From: Isoetes taiwanensis | Taxonomy: Eukaryota > Streptophyta > Lycopodiopsida > Isoetales > Isoetaceae | Reading direction: 5' to 3' | Assembly: GCA_021234155.1 (NCBI GenBank) | Contig: JAJEKV010000034.1 | Location: 7,422,028 to 7,486,027 of the forward strand | Length of the DNA stretch: 64,000 bases | Shown: positions 50,811 through 61,100 of the stretch, piece after piece | Position numbering within the stretch: position 1 is the first letter of the stretch | How the letters are laid out: every line of letters starts with the position of its first letter | The notes under the pieces: generated by a model | Database searches by the model: none | Seen by the model: only the letters and a program-made list of their open reading frames with translations | What the model was told of the DNA's origin: nothing | Translations under genes and position numbers: made by a program

Positions 50811-51684
50811 GGTATGTTATATGATGCAAAGTTATTCTTATATGTAAACCTTGGCCATTTTTAAGTATTTAAACTTCATATATCATGCTCACTTGTATAA
50901 TCATAGTCTATAGGTCTTGATGTCAATGCTAAAAGGGCTAGAAGCACCAGGGTGAAAATTAATTGCTTTCAACGTGCAGTTCCTTTTGAAAGACATAATA
51001 AAATAAGATGTCCACTATAATATGCATTGGACTCTTAAATTGCACCCCTGCAATAAGTGCATCCATTCACTCTATTTCTTGTTATTGAAACGCCACAATC
51101 TGAATGAATACCTTAGTTGGACACTTTCTTGGAGAAGCTTCCATGGATTAATTTAAATGCAAAGGTAATTGCAGGTAGTTGGTTGATTATTCCAGACATG
51201 CTTTTAAAAAGGGCATTGTGTTCCATAAGTTGAATATTTCAAGGGCCAATAAGTACAAGTGTTGTGGAGACTTTTAGAGCCTATGGGAAAATCTCCGAAT
51301 GAAAATATATATAGTCCTTACAGTAAAAACATGAGAATCTAATGGAAAATACTGGAAGCTTTCCTGCCAGTGCTAATACTGTACCTTTGGTTCAAGTACA
51401 TGTGGCTGGTTTGACAAACTCAAAGATGAAAGTAGAAATGGCTATAACATGACGGCGTCTGATATATATACGACGCTCTGAACAATTCTTGTAGATAAGA
51501 CGCTTCTTTACATTTTAAAAGTATTTTACTTGGGGCATGCTTTTGACTACTTACATAAATGACGTGTTCATGGCACAACTTGTGAAGAAGATGTAAGGTT
51601 ACCTTTAATATTGTGATGTGGCACAATCCCAAGGGTTGGTAATTCTATAGAAAACGGTCATGATTCTGCCACGATATCATATTA
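50811..51684. other. Intergenic, no recognised gene
   Basis: AT-rich sequence with isolated open frames under 75 codons. I see no domain, repeat or RNA gene. Confidence 0.45.
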
Positions 51685-51765
51685 AGAATAGAATAAAATA
51701 GAATAGATTTGATTTTTAAGGAAATTTAATTTCACCGGGAGCAGGAAGCATCCTCAGTATTTTTT
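51685..51765 (-). mobile_element. Possible SINE/LINE 3' tail, (TTCTA)n
   Basis: On the minus strand, AAATTTCCTTAAAAATCAAATC is followed by CTATTCTATTTTATTCTATT. The tail resembles those of the LINE ends at 13.0, 34.5 and 45.9 kb, but only a short 3' stub remains and the body cannot be identified. Confidence 0.4.
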
Positions 51766-52101
51766 TTGGAATGATTTGTTGAATTCAACTCCAACAAATT
51801 CGCTCCACTTGACTGAATGGCAATTAAATTTTTGTTAAAAATGTGGGGTCGAAAAAGTCAGATATAGATTTCTCTAAATACTAAAAGAGACATGCATTCA
51901 AGAACATTTGCTATTACATTGATTGACATACTACAAGCCCTCTCCTTTGCCGGAGCTCCAGATCTATCTCAAAACGCTTTTGCCTTCTTTTTTGCTCCCA
52001 CAATGAGGTTTGTGATTAGTCTACAGTTACTCTATTAGCAACATGTTTTCTGAATTATAAAATTTCGCCTCTTCTGCAGTTAAAAGTTTCTCTCTGATGC
52101 C
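51766..52101 (+). promoter_or_regulatory. Promoter and 5' leader region of the receptor kinase gene
   Basis: Plausible leader exons are visible. A CT-rich stretch at about 51940-52005 ends at CACAATGAG followed by GTTTGTG, a possible donor. A TTCTGCAG acceptor (to 52079) opens a short exon that ends in the start codon. No TATA box can be assigned with confidence, so the transcription start is unknown. Confidence 0.4.
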
Positions 52102-55100
52102 ATGGTAATATCAATTTATTCATCAACATTTCATCTTGCATGTTTGAGGTATATTTTTAATGCTTAAGTCGCTGTGAACTTGCAGGGAATCCGTGACAGA
52201 TGGATAAGAATGGGGATATGCTTGGTGTTGGGATTATCATTGTTCTTTGCTGTTGGTACAGCTCGTACAGCTTCAAATGATGGTAAGCATATTTTTATTC
52301 ACACACTACATCAGAATAACATGTCTTGTGAATAAGCTTTACTTAAAATTCTGCTTCGAACTTCAATCAGTTGCAGCGCTTCAGGCCTTTAGAAAAAATG
52401 TTCAAGACTCTGGAAATTTTCTTTCCAGCTGGACTGGAAATGATCCTTGCGGAAATGGTACTGGCACAAGTTGGAATGGAGTGTACTGTAAAGCAGATTC
52501 TAATGGCACGTACCATGTCACAGAATTGTAAGTCCGCTCTCCAGATTTGTTATTTTGCTGCATTCAAAACGCAGAAACAAAAGAGCAATGATCTTTTTCA
52601 TGGTCTTACATCACCACTTTGGCCATGCTGAGATAACTGAACTAAAAGACCTGGTGTTCTAACAAAATAATTCTAGTGGTGTTTGTGTTGCATATAAGAC
52701 CAGAGAGCAGGAATTAAATCCAAATTCATTTCTCACAATCTTGTCCAGGAATTGTTTAATGTTCATTGTTGTTCAAATATAAACTCTGATTAGATGATAG
52801 TTCCTGCAATTAGCTATTTGAATATATATGATAGGATACAGAAGCATGTCCAAAGCATAAGGCCACAGCTTGATTAGTCATGCCTGATGGGCCAGGGACC
52901 ATATGAAATGTGGACCTTAAATTTAAAATCATGTAACTAGTGATTATGTCTAAGAAATAAAACAAGCACTGGTATTCAACATTTTAATTCCTTCAACAAA
53001 CTTTTAATACATGGTTGGAAGTGCGCTAATTGTCTAATTCTATTTGAATATCTGGTGCTGTTTTAGAATAAGATATGCGTGAGTGTTGATGGCTTACATC
53101 AATATCTGGTGACTCATACAGGCGACTTCTTCGGCGTGGGTTGGTGGGCACATTAGCACCAGAGCTTGGGAACTTGTCAAGCCTTGAAATCTTGTAAGTG
53201 GTTTTCAGAACAAGAGGCTATCTTAAAACGTTATCAGTAATACATTTCTCCTTATAATGTGGTAATACTCTTAGATATATTTTACTTTACAAATGACACA
53301 CCTATATTTTGCTTTACAAATGACGTGATATGACTATCATGCAGGGATGTAATGTGGAACAATATTAGTGGAAGCATACCATCTTCGATTGGCAGGCTTC
53401 AAAACTTAACGCTTTTGTAAGCACCTTAGTAGCCTATGTATTCCAGCCAATATGATGTGCAAATCTTTCCAAGTTCCTTGATAGTTGTTGAGTTTACAGA
53501 TTGGTGAATGGAAATAAGTTAACTGGGGAGCTTCCATCAGAGCTTGGGAATCTTCAAAATTTGGACCGCATACAAATTGATGAGAATAAAATTTCAGGAC
53601 CCATACCATCTACATTTGGGAACCTTGTTAAAGTGAAACATTTGTAAGTTTTCCCCTTTCATGGTATTCAAATTGTGCCCAATTATTTTTCATTCTAATG
53701 TATTCTTTTGTTTTTTGTTTTATTGCAGCCATATGAATAATAATTCTCTAAGTGGAAGCATTCCTAAAGAGCTTGGGAAGCTCCCAAAAATTGTTCACAT
53801 GTAAGTCCATTTCCCAGTTCTTGCCATTTTTAGTTGTATACTGGATATTTTAATTGCATGTCGTTGTGATTATAACCCTCGAGTCGAAGATAGAAAGAAA
53901 TACAAAAGACACGAGTTTTTAAAACTTATGGCCATTTGAGACTAAATTACAGTAGGCCATATTAAGACGCCCTTTCCTTTAAAACCTTTCCAATCTTTAA
54001 TCTCTACTTAGCCACAAGGACCCATTAAGTAGATGGTGTGGTTCTTCGGGAAAAAAAGGGGAGGGCAGAGATTGCTGAGTATTCCCGAAATTAACAAGCA
54101 TTAGATTTCGAACATTTCAGTCTGGAACGTTTCCAGTTCCATATTTGTCATATGTGAGACTAACCTTTGGTTAAAATTTGAACCACTCATTAGTGCTGCT
54201 TCGCCTGTCGTGCCTTTTGAAAATCTACTCTTGCAGAAATTGCCATGGAAATAGTTTTGCAGAAATTGCCATGGAAATCTACTTTTGCATTCCCATGGAA
54301 ATAGTTTTGTTTGTTTGACTTGAAGGGTAATGGTTGGATTACAAAGGAAGTCCTTTTTTTTGTGGGTTGTGCGCCCTACGTTCCATTGGACTGCAATTTG
54401 TTAGCAAAGGCCACTGTTCCATTGCAGTTTTTTAGCAAAGAACATTCTACTCTCTAAAGTAAAATCTCTGATTGTTGCTGCCTCGACTGTAATTAGTCAA
54501 AACTTAGGATTGTGACCTTAGTAATATCTTCTAGATTCGCAATTTAAGGTGAAAGGGTTTAGGAATTGAGTTGAATTGACTTGTATTGTCCGTAGAGCCT
54601 AAAAGTTTGCAATCAAATGCCTTATCTTCCTCTAGATTAGCAAGTCAAAATATATGTGTTGTGTTTCACGAGGGCCCAATGATATCTCTTCATAAAGTAT
54701 TTTTCTCTACAACCTTAAAGAGTTCTAAATGTAAGATATTCATCAAACCCTTTTTTGGTAGAGGTAATGTGCACGGGCAAGCCCTTACGCAGGGTATCGC
54801 TAGGCTAAGCCCTTACGCAGGGTATATCGCTAGGCTCGTACCCTGCGTAAGGGCCTGCCCAGGCACATTCCCCCACGTAATGAGCGGGTCAGGAAATTTC
54901 ATGACGTGGCACCCAGAATGATAGACACGTGGAAGAAAGCAACAAAGTCAGAACACACCCCTACATTACTTGTGATGTAATATAGGCCTGAAATTCACTA
55001 AAATTTCATGGCCCCTCACATTACGTATTACGTATTCAACTAATCAATTTGTATTTGCCCCAAAACAAGTTTGATAGAATGACATGGAAATCATTAATAT

Positions 55101-58100
55101 GGATCTTGGTACCTCAACCTAACATATACTAACTTGTCTACATCACATAAAAAATAATCTGGTTTAAATAATTAAACCGTTATATAAAACTTCTGCGATG
55201 AACAAGCCTATTTTGTGCTTTTGGCAACACAATTTTCAATTTCAAATGGCATATATATAATGCCTTGTTAAAATTCCATCATTTATTAGAAACAAAACAA
55301 AATATATGGCTCCTTGTTAGGGACAGGGTGTAGATTTTGTTTTTGTGAAGGATAGGGATCGATTTATTTCTTACCATTACATCCACAAATTGGAAGTTGG
55401 GTCTCCCTTTTGCGCTACGATGTTGCCTTAATGTCTTGGGCCTCGTCATTTAGGCCCGTGTTGCAATCTCAGCCGCACTTTACAGGCTTGCTATATCATG
55501 TAACATTTTTGCCCGTTTTGTTATGAATGTTATGAAATTACAATATTTTATGGCCCTAACATGATAGATACTGCCACCTGTACGCCTGCCTCATGGTCTC
55601 TGGCTTCCTTGCTTCTCCGACGTTAAGGCTGATAACGTTCTTTAATGAGGCGTTATGGCCCATCCAAAATGGCCTCAGTGGCCATGTGGCCAGGAAATGC
55701 CGAGGGCGTACGACTGCATCGACTGTACTGCCGTACGACCTTGGCATTTCCTGGCCACTTGGCCGCCTCGCCCATTTTTCCTGGGCCATAACGCCTCATC
55801 AGAGGACGTTATCTAGTCCTTAACAACCTGGCCCTCAAGTTTTAATGCTGAGATCAAATCTCAGCCGTTGGTTGCAGTGGTGTTACCCACCATTAACACA
55901 TTAAAAAGCCCATGAACACCTAAAGCCCATGAACACCTAGTTTGTTATGCGAAACGGCCATAAACACCTAGCTTGTTATGAAAACCACCATAAAACCACT
56001 ACAAAACCACCATAACGCTCTCGGGCTCAAGTTGTTAAGGCGGATAACACCTTAGAACTCGGGTGTTATGCCCTACTATAACAAACTCGGCCCTCGTTGG
56101 CTCGAGTTTGTTATAGTAGGGCATAACACCGAGTTCCAGGGTGTTATCCCTCTCATAATTATTATCAACAATAATAATATCCATCGTTGATGGATGAAAA
56201 CATAGATTTATATAATCTTAACCATTAAGACCGACTCCACAATTGGGGCATTCAACATGTCTTTTTATTTTTAGATAGACCCATTTTATGGGCAATAGGT
56301 ACATATCCAATTCTTTTGAAATAAGGTTTACATAGTACCTCATTTCTTAACCATGCAATTTAATTGAGAAAACTATTTTATTTTGATATTTCTTTGGCTA
56401 TGGCTCTTAAGTGGTCCACCATTGGTGCAGCCCCCTTTCCCTTAATAGAACAACTCTACCAATTTTTTACAATTTAGCAACTTAGTAGAAGTTTGTAACT
56501 ATGCTACCAGCCATCTCAAAGGAACACTTTAGAGAGATGGTCATGTTGTCGTTACAAATATACCTATGGATGAGATGCCAAAGCAAAACATGAGTCTTAG
56601 GTAGCATTTACTTAGCACTTCTGCAATTCATATCAAGAATTTACTTACTATCCTTTATATCCTGAACTTTAATGTCACATATAAGTTTCCCGAGAGGAAG
56701 ATTTATCTGCTAAGCAAGACCATATATTTCTTGTAAACTATAGTATTCTAGAATAGCAGCAATAACTTATGTATGTGATCGATAATACTTGGTTTTCGTC
56801 GTACATAACACATGTATATAGACATGTCCCAAATTGACTATCAGAGGGGAGGATGTTGCTCAAGGCTTACAACTATAAATCTACTTTCTAGAAATGAATT
56901 GCCTCGTGCTTTTGCTTGGTATCAATGTAGTATTCTCCACCTGCACCAAGTATCAAAGCACAAGAGCCGTAACCTTCAACATCTAATAAACTAATTCAAC
57001 TTTAGCATTTTGTTTCCACTATGAAACATCACATTATATGTTGTCTGAAGGTGGTAAAATGGGAAACTCACGTTGTCCAAACTGCACCTACACAATGGCT
57101 ATGGGTCCACAACACCTTAAATCTTGCTGGAAGGAGAAATGAACCATCTAGTTCTCTAGATGGGATGTGCAGGAACAAGAATGCATACAAGTAAATAAGA
57201 ATGAGATCCAATTCAAGTAAATAAGAATGAGAGGATCCAATTATCTGAAACAGTATTTAGTATATGGACATATGTTTCATAAGCTAGCTTTAGGAAGATA
57301 GCGTTTTCAAGCTGGTAAAAACATCATACTACAAAAATCATATTAATCCCACGCTTGTCATGGTCCAACGATACATGCTAATATATTTATCCATGAGAAA
57401 ATGTAGAGTGATTGCGACTATTTGCACAACCTCAGAATTGAGACATGCGGATGGGTCAGTCTGGAAGAGAGAGAAAGTTGGTCTGCGAATGCTGTCAACC
57501 AGGAGCTATTGAAGATGAGTGGTACAATTTTTAGAATCGCCCAGCATTTGCACCTACCCAATCACCAGTCACAATGTTGAGTTGGTTAAACCTAACCAAT
57601 TGCTACATGTGATGCTGTGATGTTAAACATGGCTTCAGTGTTATATTCAAGTGATATTAGACATACGGTCTCAGTTGTGCCCCTGATTACTACTCACATG
57701 TAAAAATATACAGTTCATCAAAATTTACTGCCAAGGTTTTTTCCCTCGAAAACTCTTCGGGGCAGGATTTTTTAATTCTGGATAGTACTCGGCCGGCTAT
57801 TTTTTGTTTCTTTGTTTGGTTCCATAGGCCATTTGGTCTCCAGAGTTCAGTTAAATTCATTCAGTTCTTTAAAATATTGCCGATAAGGATGCCAAGGTCT
57901 AGAGCTCTAATTTAGTCGACAAGGTGGAACTTGCTCTAGTATGCTTGAAACTGTCTCCAACAGCATGGAAAGAAGCAAATGGGGTTGGAGACCCTTACAA
58001 ACAGAACGAGTTCTTCCCCCAAATCGTTCCCCTTCATTGATGGCACATCAATCTATTTCTTATAACTATCAATCTATTTCTTATAACTTATAGCAATAGC

Positions 58101-61100
58101 GAAAGCAGCAGCAACATTGGAAGCTATGAATTAACATAACAATTTTGAAACCCTAGGAATTAAACTCTAAGAAGCAGCAAAAACGACTTTGTAATGCGAC
58201 TATGTATGGCGGCATGGAATGCGGGAGCTGATTCCAAGGGGCCTGCGACCGGCAGGAGCCAGGAGCGGCTTTGGAATCGGTGACCCACTTGCAAGCTACC
58301 ACAACATGGCAACTCGCACTTCCAGGCTACCACAACATGGCATCTGGGAGGATGACCTGATGCTTACTTGCATCTGACCACTTGAGGGCAAAGTATGCTG
58401 GTGGGGTTAAAAAAAACGCGGCCATAGCACTTAGATCAGCACCCTGCACCTACTATTTTATCATAGTATTCCACTTCTTGTTCATTGGAGGAGTTACATA
58501 TTTCTATTGATTACCTAATTACCATGTGCTAGTACCAGTAACATCCTAAACAAGATGCCATACGAGATGCTATATGCCATACGGGATGCTATATGAGGGC
58601 TGTCAGCATGTGTCCCGATGCCTGCTTTTGTACCCCACCAGCATACTTTTGCCCTTGAGTGGAATCCTTGAGCCGTTTTCCATTTCGGAGGTAGAAGCAC
58701 TAGAAGAACAACAACTACGACACTGGAAGAAAAATTATGGCTATACTAGGGGAATTTTGCTGTTATTTTTTATTTTGCTATTTCTTTTGATGACTTGAAA
58801 GTTCTTTCGTGGAACAAAAGTTATGGCTATGGCTACACTAGGGATTTTTGCTGTTATTTTATTTTGCTATTTTTTCCTAATGACTTGAAAGTTCTTTCAT
58901 GGAACATCTCAACGAATCTTTGCTAGAGGAATCATATATGCTTAGATTAAGTTTTTTTCAATTGAGCAAGGTATTTTTTCATCCTATTAGTAATGGACTT
59001 TATTCTTAAATATCTTACCTTTTTTGGGTTGCCCCAAGGGTATACCTATGGGGTGGAGGGTTAGGATTTGGCATATGCTACAGAATATTCGATTTGAATG
59101 CTGGGCATATGGCATGTTGGCGATTTAAAAGTGAGATTTTTTCTACTATTTCCCTTTTTTTTCTGTTCTGTTCTGTGCTCGGGTTTTTGAAGTGAAGTGA
59201 TGGTTAACTGGGCTTCGATGGTTAAGTGGAAGTGTTGAGAAGCTAGTAGGGTTTTCAATAAAAAATGTTAAAGTGGTTACTTTTAGCTACATAGCTATGC
59301 TTCACCTTCATGAGGGTAACCTGCCTGTGACAACACCTTTTTTAAGATGTATTTCTTCTTTTCCTTTTGCTTTTTTCCACATAACAAGGGAGTTTGTTGT
59401 CTGCCACAATTGCTTCTCGTGGCTTAAGGTCAAATATATTTATGTTTAAGTAAGATCTATTCATGCTTTTTAAATGTTTTTTATATTTGCTATCTAGATA
59501 GATCTTCTTCTAAATTCACTGTAGCGTTGGATGTAGATACCTTGGGTATTCTACATTTACACATCTTGGTCATCACATCATTGATGACTATGCGTGCGTT
59601 TCTCTAGTAGATGGATTTAAAAGAAGAAATTAATAGATCACTTTTTACATCCACTTGAGAAGAAAAGTTATATTCAAGATACATTGCATTTTAGAAGGGA
59701 CTCAAAGCCACTCATATGGAGACCAATTTTTGGTATTCTCCTAAAGCAAAGAAATGTACCAACAAGTAAAAAGTGAGTTTTTGTTAGTAACATTCTACAT
59801 GCATTCAACAAAGCTTGAACGCCATTTGGCCATTGCATGAAAAGACATGAACATTGAATTATTCTAGGCTTTTAGCCTCAAACTTTGCACCTAACCGAAA
59901 TTCATACTTATTATGGGGGCTTTAAAGACTATCGGATAGATTGGAGAAATGTTCAATGATGGGTTTTCTTGATTAGTTCATGGGTCGCTCTTTCTCTAGT
60001 TTGTTTGGATTGGATAATGATTTCAAATCATATAGCGTAAGAATTATTTGTAGAAGTTCTGTTTAGTGTTTCTAGTATGTATTCGGAAAAAAAAAAGGGA
60101 CGATGCCAAATTACTCTTAGAAAATTGATTGTCTAACAATTTAGATACCATTTGGCTCGATAAACGAATGTTCTCATTCATTTCTATTCCATTTTCATAA
60201 TTCCAATTTCATTTGAAAAAATTACTGACGTTTGCAATGCAGATTGTTTGACAACAATAATCTGACAGGAACTTTGCCAACAGAACTAGCAAATCTGTCG
60301 AAGACTCTTCTTATCTTGTAAAGTCAACTGATTATCTTCGATGCTTTTGGGTTTATCTAATTTTCTAATCAAAATGCCAATTTCCAGGCAGCTTGATAAT
60401 AATAACTTTAGTGGTGCCAGTATTCCATCGGAGTATCAAAAGCTCACAAAATTGCTTAAGCTGTAAGATGCTCAAAACTTCAAAAAATTGCTAAAGTTGT
60501 AATTGTAACCTGGATGGCGTCCTTGCTGATTGTAATTGAGCATCTGCAGGAGCTTGAGGAACTGCAGTCTAGACGGGGCTGTTCCAGATCTCAGCAATAT
60601 AAGTCAGCTAGGATACTTGTAAGTTTTCATCTGCAATAGTTTGATGAAGGCATAGCTTTTATTCGATTCTGATCATTATATCGATATTTCTTATGTTACA
60701 GGGATTTGGCCTACAATAAGTTAAGCGGTGAAATACCAACAACAAAGTTGTCATCGAATATAACATCAATGTAGAGTTCTTCAACCCATCTACATTAAGC
60801 TAATGAATACTTACGTTATATCTTCATCCTATTATAGTGAAACTTGTGGAGCAAAGAAGTAACAAATGGTTGAGGCGGTCACATAATTTGATTCTTATAT
60901 TCATTGTTTCAACAATTCTGTAACTCCCATGTCTTGGTTCCCGTAATAACTGTAACTCTTGAATTTTTTTTCTATCGAGAAGCATCCTCCAGCTTTGAAA
61001 TTCTCAGAAAAAGCTCTTGTGCATCTTGGGAAGACAATGCAACCTTCCCTCCCTTTGTAAAAGTGTTCTTCTAATTCAATCACCATCTTATGTCATGCCT

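Larger units (their letters stand above)
53801..60242 (+). other. 6.4-kb intron of the receptor kinase gene
   Basis: Separates the exon ending [12 protein letters not shown] (donor GTAAGT at 53801) from the exon starting LFDNNNLTG (acceptor TGCAG ending 60242). The flanking exons join in phase, so nothing coding is missing. It is far larger than the other introns (about 70-600 bp). It holds the hairpins at 54763-54872, 55622-55824 and 56042-56149, an inverted pair at 58378-58662 and a ~95-bp tandem duplication at 58725-58905. The remainder is featureless AT-rich DNA. Confidence 0.85.

Noticed and set aside
55556-55823. Overlapping open frames on both strands in intron 7
   Set aside because: They mirror each other because the DNA is an inverted repeat; no coding evidence.
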